Shown in pieces: positions 23,309 through 33,460 of a stretch of 60,000 nucleotides of DNA (position 1 is its first letter; the number at the start of each line of letters is the position of its first letter). The notes below the pieces were generated by a model. It worked only from the letters and a program-made list of their open reading frames with translations, made no database searches and was not told where the DNA came from. Source of the stretch: Hydractinia symbiolongicarpus (taxonomy: Eukaryota > Cnidaria > Hydrozoa > Anthoathecata > Hydractiniidae); NCBI RefSeq assembly GCF_029227915.1, contig NC_079887.1, positions 19,901,650-19,961,649 on the forward strand. The letters run 5' to 3'. The position numbers and the translations under genes are program-made.

Positions 23309-23375
23309 ACTAGCCAGTAGACCGTGGATAAATTCACAGGGTCGCCCGTCCTTAAAATATCGCATTTAAAAAGAA
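23309..23375 (-). mobile_element. Helitron-like 3' terminus
   Basis: Read on the minus strand, the tract GGACGGGCGACCCTGTGAAT, a degenerate hairpin around CCACGG, and CTAC...CTAGT match the 3' ends of the elements at 4148 and 6884. The following degenerate tandem repeat (23390-24010) may be internal to the same element. Confidence 0.4.
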
Positions 23376-23389
23376 CTGCAAACTGTGCG

Positions 23390-24010
23390 ACACAGGCAGG
23401 TGGAGCGCTTTAGTACAGGTATGCAGTATGTCGTAAATCAAGTGAAGCGCACACACCATTATAGTGTTGCGACTGTAACATATTTTTCAAAAAATAACTT
23501 TCCCGCAACAAAGGCTGAAATAAAAACACAGTTTACCAATGTTGTGACTCTGTTATAGCAAAAACAATCAGTCAATATTATTTTATTTTGCGGAATAAGT
23601 TTTTGTAAAAGTTAAAAAATTAATCGTGACACCGGACTGAGCGCTTAGTACAGTTAACCGGTGTTACACAGGTGTATAAGGATAATACCCTTTTGAAAAA
23701 AACTTTCTTGCAGACTCTAATTAAAATGAAAACACAAAAAACAGTCCTTCGCTTCTTGCACAGGGATAAGCGGTTAGTCCAGGTAAACATGCAGGCGTGC
23801 AGGCGTGATTCCCAAGAATGTTTAAAAATTAATTGTCACAGTGGGCTGACCCGCATAGGCGTAACAGCCTTTTCCAAAGAACAGGCTATTGTTAACACTG
23901 AGCTGACCGCTTAGTACAGTTAAACAGATGTGAAAAGTACCCTTCTCCAAAAAAACTTTATCACAACTTTGGTTTAAATGACAACACAGGAAACAGCCTG
24001 TCGTTACCCC
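23390..24010. repeat. Degenerate tandem repeat of about 130 bp
   Basis: The word GCGCTTTAGTACAG or its variants (GCGCTTAGTACAGTTAA, GCGGTTAGTCCAGGTAA, CCGCTTAGTACAGTTAA) recurs at about 23403, 23639, 23768 and 23903. Each is followed by CCCTT/AAAACTTT and GAAAACACA-like blocks. Spacing is about 130 bp or twice that. Confidence 0.5.
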
Positions 24011-24207
24011 TCCAGCTAAAGCAATTACTCAGCCATTTAATTTGCAAAAAGAATTTTAAGGAAAATAATTAAAGATGTAGCTACCTAAGCTAAACTGCAT
24101 TTAGCATAAGATTAATTGCTGAGAATATTGCGATATTGATAGCCAAACTGAATTTTTATACTCTCACTTTTTAGGTAAATATATGGGATAGCTAAAATGC
24201 TACCATT

Positions 24208-25677
24208 ATGGATGAGGGAAAACAAAGTCGCTCTTTTACTTATAAAAGCTGGCGAGGAAGATTGTTTTGTAAAGAATGTCTATATGCAGAATCGCTAGAT
24301 AAAGAAGCTGCTGAACGATATAAGAAGAGGTTATATATAATCGGTGTGTTTCTAGGAATTTTTTTGTTGATTTTAAAGAATTACTACAAAGATATTATGG
24401 CTGTTAGCTTAGCACAACTGTAAACTTGTGGTCTTTATTTTTCATATTTAGGACTTAATCAGTGCCCATACAAATTACCTGCTGATCAGTGGAGAGACAA
24501 TATTAAAGAGTGGCCACCTCTCCAATACCATGATCTTTATCACTACCTAATAAAATCTCCACGTATGTATTTTTTACTATAGCTAGAGAAGAGCTATTAC
24601 CTGCTGACAATATATTTTTTACTTTATAAAGCTTAAACTAACTTTTTGTTATTTTTTTGGTCAATTTTAGGTGTTCTCAGTCCAGAGGCGATGGAAAACT
24701 ACAAATCTTTGGAAACTCATAAATTTTTTGTCTCTGGATGGGTACAGACATTGTTTCATATGTGGTTGAAGCCTGGATACTTCTTAGCTAAATGTGAAGT
24801 TAAGCCATCGTATAGAACGAATGACAAACCCAATTAACCTTGGGTTGCTCTGAATCAATCAGGATCTGTGTTAGCTGCCCATTGTTCATGCATGGCAGGG
24901 TGAGTCAAACTTATACTACAAGTTTTGTCAATGGAGATTCTGATGTCTCTTAATAATTATTTTTCGTTGAACTTTTAGGCTTGGGGAAACATGCTCACAT
25001 GTAGCTGCAACACTTTATAAGATAGAAGCAGCTGTGCGTCTTGGTCTAACAACCCAGACCCCAACTGACGTGCCATGCCAATGGAATCAAATTTTACAAA
25101 AGATGTTAATCCTTCTCCAGTTGCTTCCATTCAAATGTATTCACCCAAATTCAAGGCACCATATCGACAAAAAGAATTGCCACGAAATCCGACTGAATTA
25201 GAAAAAAAAGACTTCCTAAATGCATTAAAAGATGCTGATAAATACGCTATAGGTTTATCTTTATTCAGTGACTTTCAGGAGCCTTTCATTCAACAGGATA
25301 GTGATGTTGTCGATGCTTCTAAATTACCAAGACAATTTAGAGAGCTATTTGACCCAAAACTTGCCTTAATGGACAACATTGCATTGAATGAGCACTGTAA
25401 AAAGGTATTTTTGTCATTGAATATAACAGTTGAAGAAATGGAATATGTCGAGCAGGTTACGAGAAATCAATCTGCCAGCATAATTTGGCACGAACAAAGA
25501 ACAGGTCGAATTACTGGCTCGATAATTCATAAAGTTAGATGCACCAGTTTGGATTGCCCATCGAAATCCTTGATACTTAGCATTACCAATCCTGGTTATA
25601 ATGTAATTAATACTCCGCCACTAAATGTATATTTTTATTTTTGTATATATTTTATAATATACATTTTTCAACATTAA
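24208..25677 (+). pseudogene. YqaJ-type exonuclease with SWIM zinc finger (ISL2EU-like transposon gene)
   Basis: Exon-like blocks at about 24208-24423, 24451-24562, 24671-24899 and 24979-25677 are separated by GT/AG introns. Block 3 ends with HCSCMAG and block 4 starts GLGETCSHVAA, forming a C-x-C...C-x-H SWIM zinc finger. Later EQVTRNQSASIIWHEQRTGR followed by ITGSIIHKV matches the start of YqaJ-family (lambda-exonuclease-like) nuclease domains. There is an in-frame TAA at about 24836 and a frame change near 25085, and the nuclease domain stops at 25677 before its catalytic D-E-x-K region. It converges with, and overlaps by 4 bp, the THAP transposase on the other strand. That pairing is known from ISL2EU transposons. 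Confidence 0.75.
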
Positions 25678-28130
25678 ACCTCTGGTTTTTGTACAATGCT
25701 TTTATTCATATTTACTAGTGCTGAACAAACAGTTACTATTTTATCACAACTGGCTAGTGTGTCGTTTAAGTTTTCATCTGAGATCTTCTTAACTGTTTGT
25801 ATAGGCATTATACCTTTTAAAATAGTGTATCTGTTTTTTAGCAATCCTATGACACGTTCAATATGAATTCTAACAGATGCTATTTTCCTTGTGTTTTCAA
25901 CTTCTTGAGCAGAGAGCTGATTTTTACCCCTTGTAAAGGCAGGAATGATTAATTCAGATCCAGAGCCAGCAGCAAAGTCGTCTACCAAGGTAAAACCTCT
26001 GTCTGCCAATATCTGATCCCCAGGAAGGTGGTACCTCGAAGAGAAAAATTGTGAGTCCCTGACAATTTGGATGTCTGATGCTCTTTCTCCCCAGCAACGC
26101 AATAGTTCCCAGAGGTGTACATGAAATCATGACTTTTATAGTACAATGTTTCTTGTAAGTGCTGTAACATTGGGCTCTTGCAAGTAGAGATGTCGGTGCC
26201 TCAATAAAAATTTCAAAACAATCAATTATTGATGTCAATCGAGGATATTTTTTTTAAAAAACCGGAGGAATCATTTTAAATATGTTATCTCTGTCACTCA
26301 TTTTAACAAAAAACTTCAGCCAGATATACATAACGTCCAACCATTTCCAAAAGTACTCTATAGCAGTTGTTTTGCTAATACCAGACACATGAGAAAGAAG
26401 GTCAAAACTCATATTATGTTTCAACTTAACTAATGTCAACAAAATTTGATCTTCTAACGACAATTTCGTAGGTTTAAGTTTGTCACTTGTGCAAATACGG
26501 GTCACATATTTGATCAGAACGAGTAAAACTGGATAAGTTAAACCAGTCAACATGACACTTTTTTCGGTGTGTTGCATGAGATGTTGCATGCTAAATGGAT
26601 TTTGATTTGATGAAAGAGAGGCATTCAATTTGATCTGAAGACTATTTCTCTCCATCCTTAAGTTGTCCATTTCCTTGTAAATACTTTCCCTTTCAGTCAA
26701 GTTAATTGGAGACATCAATGATAATGGTGGTGAGCTTGCTGGGGTAGGCACCTGAACATCTGGAGAATTTGTATCATTTTCAGGTGTTGTTAATTTTAAT
26801 TTCGTTGTTTCTGTAGACACTGAAAGAAAAAAAGTATAAACATAAAAAACAGTTGTTTCAAACTTTATTTTCTACAATAGTGAAAGCGGTAATAAAAAAT
26901 AACCTTTCAAGGCCAATTTTCTTTGCCTCCTTTGATGTCGATCAAATCCTGATAACTTTCGTTTAGGAGTAAATAAGCTAGCTGGTCTCTGCTTGTGAGG
27001 GAAAATCGATGGAATGTAGTCAGGGTCGTTTGCATTGTTGCTTTTTTGCCCTAAAAAAATACTTAGAACTATTTACTTTGCCACGAAAACTGAAATAAAA
27101 AACAAGAAAGGGTTAAGACAGATGTAAAATAGTTATCTTGTTACTATGTAGCTACCTGATATATAATGTTGTGAACAAACATAATGATATCTGGACTTGG
27201 GTGACCACGTCTTATTCTTATCTATGATATCGCTCCTATTTATTGCCCTCAGCCATGATTTTCTTCTAAGTTTATCATGTGGAATAATATAGAATTTCAA
27301 TTCAGGGTGATTCTGACAGTTAATCAAAAAATGCAATGGGAAAAGCACATTAATGACATAAATAGAAAAATACTAATTAAATATTCTAAAATTAGAACCA
27401 TTGCATCCTGTTTAACACCTCACACAAAAAACCTTTTAATTAATGCACTTGTCATGCCATATTTCAACTACTGCTCCTCGGCATGGGCTTGTGCCACCCA
27501 AGATAGATTGGGAAAACTAGAAAAACGATTAAAATGTGTCCGTACCTTTCTTGGGAAAGAGGGGGAATATTCAATGAATAATTTACTCATCAAAAACGAT
27601 GCCATATTAGTTTTCAAAGCCATGAATCACATTGCTCCTGATTACATGCGCTCAAAATTCCTTTTGACAAAAAACTGTCATAATCATCAAACAAGAGGAG
27701 CTTCAAAAAACAGGTTCACACTTCCCTTGGTCAACACGGAATTTGGCAAAAAAGCCTTCCCATTTAGAGCTGCAAAAGTGTGGAATAATCTTCCAGACCA
27801 AGTGACCTGTGATGGAAGTCTGCTTTCGTTTAAGACTTCCATCTCTAATGTATTCGGCAAATTCTAATGGAGATCACTTTTTAACTTTTTATATTTTGTT
27901 TTTTATTCTTTTTCTTTTCAATTTTCACAGATTATAAATGTTACTATGTTTGATTGAGCTGAGGCAGTCTAAGGTTTATCATTTTTTGTTTCTTTTTTGT
28001 TCTAGTGGCCCCCAGTGGAAACAATCCACTAACTATAGGTTTTTGTGATTCTCTGGGCTAGCCACTTTAAATATTTATTATTATTATTATTATTGTTTGT
28101 ACAGGAATACACACAACAGCTTCGAGGCAT
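25674..28130 (-). pseudogene. THAP-DDE transposase of an ISL2EU-like transposon, split by a LINE
   Basis: Minus-strand parts: 28130-28095 (ATG, MPRSCCVYSC), resumption at about 27314 to 27156 after the LINE, then 27050-26904, and about 26822-25674. The first two parts form a THAP domain: C-x4-C at the start, FYIIP, KSWLRAI, and C-x2-H in VCSQHY. The third exon carries a helix-turn-helix region (LSLEDQILLTLVKLKHN). The rest is an IS5-type DDE nuclease: IIDCFEIFIE (first D), ADRGF (second D) and RIHIERVIG (E). Frameshifts near 26250, at an A-run, and near 26100 inactivate it. With the LINE insertion, at least three lesions are present. Confidence 0.85.
27314..28094 (+). mobile_element. 5'-truncated LINE with (ATT)n tail
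   Basis: An open frame to 27867 holds the C-terminal region of a CR1/jockey-type ORF2: an HINDINRKI block, SCLTPHTKNLLINALVMPYF, the SAWACATQ block and KVWNNLPD. An untranslated region follows, and the element ends in ATT repeats at about 28068-28094. It lies inside the THAP exon on the opposite strand. The coding frame has no stop over about 185 codons, so insertion is fairly recent. The exact left edge is uncertain by about 10 bp. Confidence 0.88.
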
Positions 28131-29520
28131 ACTTGTCTTTCCCTTATCTGCTCTGTTCCGCGTTGTTTGTTTTCCCTAACCCATAATGGTAGCTTTAAAA
28201 TCACACGGGTGTGACGTCATGCCGACCGCAAGAATAGCCAAAAATCCTAAAACTGGGGCGTTTAAGATCTGCACGTAGCTAAAACACGTGACAATATATT
28301 TATCTTCACATTTTAGAACATAAAAAAAACAAGTATTACAAATATAAAAAGCTTACAGAAGACAAAAAGGTGAAACAGACTTAGAAACAACACTGACCAC
28401 CATTACTTTTTAAAAACTAAAATGGCCATCATGTTTCTTCGTTGGGCATGTCAAGGCCGCGAAAGTCTTGATTGGTTTTTCAAAGAATCAGGCGTTTTGA
28501 TTGGTATACACACGTGCGAGCGGTCAAAACAAAGTCAGTTAAACTGTCAGTAAAACCATCCTATTTGTTTTCTGTTGCTCCTGAGCGGAATCGGCGGTTA
28601 ACGTCACGGGGGTAAATTATTATTAAAAATGGTGCATTTAAATAATTTGTTTTTTAAATTAGAGATTTATTAATTAAATTAATTAAATTATGTAAGGAAA
28701 TAAATTAATTTCTGTGATTTATTTTGATAAATCATAAGATTTCCAAATAAACAACCCCCTGGCTTCTAAAAATTCGCGAAAAGATCAAAGGAATATCGGT
28801 AACCCTTTTGAACACACAAAATACGGCTATTATTATAGAGATTTTAAAAGAAAGTATCTCAACAAAGCGAGCCATCCCGGCTGGCTTGCCTTATGTGATT
28901 AACTACTTAATCACAAAATTGATGAAATTGATGACGTCATCCCGTTCATTCCGGAACGGATTCAGGGACCCAGGCTTGGGAAAATTAACCAATGTGATCC
29001 CAATTTGTCTGTACTTACCTGCGCGGTGAAAAAGAGATACTGATTTTGGAGGAAAAGAGGAAGGAGATACTCGATCGAAGAGCTGCGAAACTAACTGTTG
29101 GTTATATTAATATTCCTTTTTCTGCAGGGTTAAAATTAGGCTGGATGAAGTCCTTCGTGTACTTCCCAGACATAAACCATCAAATGTCCCAAGGACTATG
29201 CCAAAAAGAGTATTTCAGAAAAAGTATACAAAAAAGGCCATAATCTGATGTTTGCAGATCTTGTTAGGAATGTTAAATTTTAACAATATCTCAAGTTGTT
29301 TAAAGTATTGTATCATTTCAGGTAATGTAGTGCCTCAAACCAGAGTTAGCGAAATGTGTTATAAAGTCTGGGTGTGTATAAACTACGACAGTTGTGAAAT
29401 TGTGACTGTAGGGTGTAGCTGTATTGCATGATACAGTGAGTCGTGCAAGCATACTATCTCCCTATTATATTTTGTTAAAAATAAAGATAAGTAGGGCTGA
29501 ACAAAACTTGTACACCAGCC
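28131..29520. other. No gene recognised; upstream region of the transposase and of the YqaJ gene
   Basis: The first part should hold the THAP transposase promoter. A TTAATTAAATTAATTAAATTA palindrome-rich tract lies at about 28668-28690. Short open frames at 28808-29029 and 29046-29243 show no recognisable motif. Part may belong to the upstream exons of the YqaJ-type gene interrupted by the Polinton. Confidence 0.35.
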
Positions 29521-29521
29521 T

Positions 29522-29760
29522 GTGCCCTTAAACGTATTAAACTTTAAAAGACCTCATCCCGAACACAACGACCTGCCAATAAAATGTCGGCGAAACATGT
29601 TCGATCCTCGTCCACCTAAAGAGCAACACGCAACTATTAATTGGAGTGAACTTGTATCAGCATCTGATAGTAGGGCTTCTGTTCTGTGCTTGAAAGACAA
29701 TAACATTGTTTGTGAACATAGTTATAATGAACTAACGCCAGTTTCAAGCAGACTGTTACA
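29522..29760 (+). pseudogene. YqaJ-type gene, left half, cut by the Polinton
   Basis: An open frame beginning near 29522 runs directly into the Polinton left end. Removing the Polinton would let the frame continue at 45663 into sequence with clear YqaJ features. I recognise no domain in this left part itself, which corresponds to the linker region upstream of the nuclease. The 7 bases at the border, TGTTACA (29754-29760), recur with one change as TGCTACA (45656-45662). Confidence 0.6.
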
Positions 29761-30249
29761 GCTAGAGTAGGGAGGTAATTAAAGTACGTTTAGGTTTTCC
29801 ACGGTCAAACCCTCATTAAAAAACGCTGCTTTTAGACCCCTAAAAAAATCTGTGACGTCACAGATTTCATTATACCCCAAATGAGTAAACAAGTCACGTG
29901 ATATTCAACAAATTTGCTGACATCATCAAAAATGACGGCACTCGACAAAACTGCTGACATCAACAAACGCGCATGCGTAAATCTGTTTGATTAGAAAAGG
30001 GAAATTCCCTACGCAAATTACGACTGGTGTTAGTTGAAGTTTGAATGTACTTATAATAAAGAGAAATGAGTTGGTTCAAGAATGCAATCAGTAAATTATA
30101 CAGCGCTGTCTCAGCGCCAGTAGCAGCAACTCGCGATGCTCTTGCCGATCGCCTGAAGAGTGTACGAGACACTGTTAGGCATTATTATAACAGGGCGAGG
30201 GAGCAAATTGCTGGAAAGGCAACGCTGCACGATGAAATCGAAGCCGAGG
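29761..30249 (+). repeat. Polinton left terminal inverted repeat
   Basis: Starts GCTAGAGTAGGGAGGTAATT and matches the reverse complement of 45168-45655 with only four or five differences that I can see (about 99%). It contains a TGACGTCACAG palindrome-like block near 29850, a CACGTGATATT near 29896 and the start of an inward-facing gene at 30066. Protein-primed replication can homogenise such ends. Confidence 0.95.
30052..30061 (+). promoter_or_regulatory. TATA-like element before the left-end gene
   Basis: TATAATAAAG lies 5 bases upstream of the ATG at 30066. The mirrored copy at 45364-45355 stands before the PolB start. The same TAATAAA core precedes the capsid gene at 34365-34375. A promoter role is inference. 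Confidence 0.45.
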
Positions 30250-30809
30250 AAGATCACCACGACGCAGTCGAGGATGTTCAGCAATTATTTGCTGAGAATG
30301 ACAGCAGCTGGGTCTTCAAGATTGATACACCGACAGCGACGCACAACATCAGACTCTTGACAGAAGGGGTGCAGAACGGCAGCTTATTCGGTTTTGCGCA
30401 GGTCGACATCTAAGTGCCGAAGGAGCTTTATGAAAAGTTTAGCGAGATGGCTCCGCTGCTTGTTGTGAAAGAGATACCCTCTACATACATTCCGAAGCAT
30501 ATTCTTGACTACCTGACCGCCACGGGGCGAAAGCGTGTTCCTGGTACACGTAACCTGTTTGGGGTCTTGAAGGCGGACAAGATCTTGCTTTACACGCCAG
30601 TTCTTAAGTGGTACCTGGATCATGGGTTGAAGGTGACAGCGTTTCACCAGTTTTTGGATTACAAGCGAGGCAAGCCCTTTACGTGGTTTCCGGAAGAAAT
30701 CGCCAACGCACGCAGAGAAGCGGATAGCGACAAAGACATTGCTGGAGAAACGGCAAAGCTGAAAGGGAACAGCTTCTACGGAAAGATGTTCGAAGATCTT
30801 CGACGATGA
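30066..30809 (+). pseudogene. Internally deleted second PolB-like gene at the left end
   Basis: The first 60 or so codons lie in the terminal repeat and equal the PolB start on the right (MSWFKNAISKLYSAVSAP). After the repeat the sequence resembles but does not equal PolB. It jumps from the N-terminal region straight to the palm segment (HNIRLLTEGVQNGSLFGFAQ) and ends shortly after motif B (KLKGNSFYGK). The zinc finger, exonuclease, motif A and motif C are all absent. An in-frame TAA at 30411 splits it. The palm part is only about three-quarters identical to the right-hand PolB at the protein level, so it comes from a related element rather than from a simple copy. It cannot be a working polymerase. 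Confidence 0.85.
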
Positions 30810-30821
30810 AGAAGACATCGT
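30791..30821. terminator. Palindrome and stem-loop at the end of the left PolB-like gene
   Basis: A perfect 12-bp palindrome CGAAGATCTTCG (30791-30802) is followed by ACGATG-AAGAAGA-CATCGT (30803-30821), which spans the stop codon. It is one of a series of gene-end hairpins in this element. Confidence 0.4.
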
Positions 30822-30871
30822 AGTAGCCTAAGAAGAAGGTGTTATTTGGTTGTGCTCAGCCACATAAACAA

Positions 30872-31144
30872 ATGGACAAACTGCGACAAGAAGCTTAAGC
30901 CTTAGGTCTCAAAGGGTACTCTACGTTAAAGCAAATAGACCTTGTCGAAGCCATACGCAAAGTCAAGTATAAGGATGCGTCGACACAAACGGACGGACCG
31001 TACTGCGAGCCTTGTGCTAAAATTGCATGGGAGAAAAATCTTGAACAATATTTGAGGGATCTCGCTAAAAAACAGCGACGTGTCGTACATGATGGCGACT
31101 TGCTCATAGATCAAGATACGGGAGAAGTGATCGAAATTGTCTAG
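30872..31144 (+). pseudogene. SAP-like small protein, interrupted by an early stop
   Basis: An ATG at 30872 opens MDKLRQEA, then TAA at 30896. The same frame continues as ALGLKGYSTLKQIDLVEAIR to a TAG at 31142. The L-R-x-E-A-x-x-L-G-L-K-G...K-x-x-L-V-E-A-I pattern is that of a SAP-type DNA-binding helix-extended-helix. A C-x2-C pair (CEPC) and a basic, then acidic tail follow. It would be about 90 residues. Its role could be binding element DNA or tethering replication proteins; that is inference. A hairpin spans its final stop. Confidence 0.6.
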
Positions 31145-31166
31145 TATGTTGACCAACATATTAGAC
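31139..31166. terminator. Stem-loop between convergent genes
   Basis: GTCTAGTATGTTG and CAACATATTAGAC form a 13-bp stem (one G-U on the plus transcript) with only AC between. It covers the stop of the SAP-like gene and lies 22 bp from the end of the convergent gene. Confidence 0.6.
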
Positions 31167-31187
31167 TTTGTAAGCGGGTGGAGACTC

Positions 31188-31834
31188 TAAGTAGCGCTGG
31201 CATACTGCGCAGATTGAAGTTTTTTCAAAATTTCATCTTTGGCTTCTTGCCTGCCTTGTGCCACCAACTCTGCGCGTTCATTCTCGTTGATGGATTTCAC
31301 AGCTTTTTTCGTTCGTTGTCAAATCTGCTCCTTCAGCAACATGTAGCGTTGCTTCTCCTGCATGATCCATGTAAACTCGTAGTCTGAAATTGTACCATCT
31401 TGGATCGCTCTGGAAATCTTATCGTATACAGTGTCTAGCTTCGACTCTGCCAGGAGTTTGATGCATTCGTGCTTGTGCACCTTGTGCTCTAGTCGCTTCG
31501 AGGCATTCTTGAGACCTACTTGGCCCATGCCCTCTGCAAGAGCCGCGGCTTCAAGACCAATTGCTATGGGGGCTCCGAATCCGGTTGCAAGCGTGGCAAT
31601 ACCTGCTGCGGAGGTGATGACAGTAACAGCAATCATGCCATGATCAGCATAGCGAAGCCCCATCCCCCAAAGCTTGAACTTTTTGTAGAGTTTTTCTCTC
31701 TCTTTGATCTCTTCTCGGAAGAAGATCTCGATTTCTTCAATCTTTTTTAGTCTGTAGACCTGACTTTCGTGTTTACTATCGTGCTCAGGCGCACTTGGCG
31801 GCAAAGTTGGGTAAAGCTTCATTGTATCAGCCAT
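31188..31834 (-). pseudogene. Unknown Polinton protein with central hydrophobic segment
   Basis: The first 171 codons are open (31834-31319). After an in-frame TGA the same frame continues for about 45 codons to a TAG at about 31188. A charged coiled-coil-like N-terminal third (KKIEEIEIFFREEIKEREKL) is followed by a hydrophobic, glycine-containing stretch (ITVITSAAGIATLATGFGAP) that could insert in a membrane, then basic helices. It starts directly at the stop of the gene upstream (TAAATG). I do not recognise the family. A virion membrane or lysis role is possible but unsupported. Confidence 0.6.
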
Positions 31835-32517
31835 TTATTCTATGAGTAAATGCATCGTAATTCCGACGAACGAAACATTTTTTTCATCATGATGCTCGTC
31901 CGTCAGCATGAACTCCAGTCTGTCTGTTGAGCCTTTCAAAGGAAGGTAGATTGGAGTGTCAAAACTCCATGTAAGCATGAATCCCCATGCGTTTAACTCT
32001 TTCGTGGGAAGCAAAGCAAGAATTTTTGATTTCTTCCCATCCAGTAGGCAATCGTCTTCATCCAGCTGGGGGCAAACGAGTCTCAATCTTTGGTACACAT
32101 CAGTTTTGTAGAAGCTGTCATCGTCGCCTTTGGTAAAGTACTTTTTTGCAGGGTCGTAGGGTAGCCCCATAAGCTCCTGCAGTTGTCGATGGATTACCAC
32201 AGTATACCCGTCATTCACACAGAGCCTGCAGAGTCCATTTTTTAATACAAACAATTTGATCTTGTCCCTTGCCTGACTGTTGACGATGGTTGCCAAATCC
32301 TCTATCCTGTATAGACCGTTCATAATTTCAATTCTAGTCTCTGTCTACGAATGACAAATTCATTGTCGCTGTAAAGGTTCAGCCATACGGGCCTGATACT
32401 TATCGATTTCAGGGCAATTCTCGTGTCCTGCCCTAGGTAATCGTCAAAAATCGTAGGCTTCTCTATATCCGTGACATACAGCTGTCTCATGTTTATTCTT
32501 AAAGAAAAGATGAGCAT
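31835..32517 (-). CDS. Probable minor capsid (penton-like) protein, split in two frames
   Basis: Two adjoining frames, 32517-32320 and 32323-31835, overlap at ATGA. The first ends in a strand-rich segment (IALKSISIRPVWLNLYSD). The second begins MNGLYRIEDLATIVNSQ and ends with a LEFMLTDEHHDEKNVSFVG beta pattern. That layout, with a Gly-x-Tyr-x-Ile-x-Asp-Leu segment in the middle and a hydrophobic beta end, fits the single-jelly-roll minor capsid proteins of Polintons. About 225 residues in total. The break could be a frameshift lesion or termination-reinitiation; a lesion is likelier given the state of neighbouring genes. Confidence 0.55.
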
Positions 32518-33083
32518 TTACTCTTACAACCCGAAAGCAAAGTATGCACCCAACCATGGAAGATATTTGTGTGCTTCTATGCCTACCTAATTCTCGAAAG
32601 CCAGGCAAATGCAAGATCTGGAATCATTGGAAACCAAGGCAGCGCAATTGATGCTCAACGCCTGTACCTGACGACATTTGAGGATGTGATAATTAGACCT
32701 ATCGACACGGGTAAGGAAATTGCCGAATTTCAAAAGTGCTGAAATATGCGCGGTCCAAGGTGGATTTTAGTGTTGCTCATGGCGTCTATATGATACCAAG
32801 TGACATGAGCCTTCATATTGGAAATGTTGTGAATTTCACGAACAAAATTTTGATTAGCAAGGATTATTTTTCAATCGGTATAAATCCGAAGATTAACGCG
32901 AAGCAGGCTGACATCATTGTTGATATTAAGCCTCCACAGGTGAGCCGCGTGATCCCTAAACATGAGAAGCACAGGGTAGAGACTACGCTAGCAATATAGG
33001 CCGAAAAACACGATGACATCAAAGCTGGCTTAATTATAACTGGGGTAGGCGTTATTTTACTGTGCATTTGGTTGAAGAAATAA
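32513..33083 (+). pseudogene. Conserved Polinton protein with C-terminal membrane helix, broken
   Basis: It starts at an ATG at 32513 (MSIYSYNPKAKYAP), divergent from the minor-capsid gene with overlapping 5' ends. A frame change near 32590 leads to RLYLTTFEDVIIRPIDTG, and another near 32735 leads to LKYARSKVDFSVAHGVYM. A TAG at 32997 is followed in frame by 27 codons ending in a hydrophobic helix (GLIITGVGVILLCIW) and a TAA at 33081. A homologue exists in the old relic at 17930-18400, so the gene is conserved across Polinton lineages here. Function unknown; a type I-like anchored virion protein is one possibility. Confidence 0.65.
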
Positions 33084-33084
33084 A

Positions 33085-33103
33085 AGTGCTCCGCAGGAGC
33101 ACT
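33085..33103. terminator. Stem-loop between convergent genes
   Basis: AGTGCTCC-GCA-GGAGCACT, a perfect 8-bp stem, begins 2 bases after the plus-strand stop and ends 6 bases before the convergent minus-strand stop. Confidence 0.65.
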
Positions 33104-33108
33104 AATAT

Positions 33109-33460
33109 TTACGATAGTTTGCCTCTCTTCCCAACGTAGGCCACAACAAAAGCGACGGCAGCAGCGATTGTCATGTAGAGGTGTTTGGCTGCGTATTCAA
33201 CAACTTTTGCTGCTACTCTAAAAAAGAACGAGACAACCGTGCCAATAATCCCAGGTAGCGCCGCACCTGCCTTACCTGCCAGGTATTTCAAAAAATTTTC
33301 AAGCCTTTCCAGCTGTTTTTGCAAAAAGCCCTTCCCTGCGGCACTTCCTGCCGCTGCAGCACCCGCTCCTCCACCACCTGTAACTGCGAGTATGATGGTG
33401 GAAATCAGTAGACCAACAGCCGAGACGATGCTTGCTATAGTAATCCTTCTGCGATTTTCA
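33109..33460 (-). CDS. Small membrane protein with Gly/Ala linker
   Basis: The frame is open from about 33460. It runs through a hydrophobic helix (IASIVSAVGLLISTIILAV), a Gly/Ala linker and an amphipathic segment (LQKQLERLENFLKYLAGKAG), then two further hydrophobic helices (IIGTVVSFFF, TIAAAVAFVVAYV) to a stop at 33109. No ATG exists in this frame at the expected start; the relic homologue at 17134 has Met there and this copy has Ile (ATA). The start is therefore probably lost or non-canonical. It overlaps the end of the upstream coiled-coil gene. Likely a multi-pass membrane protein of the particle; function unknown. Confidence 0.55.
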
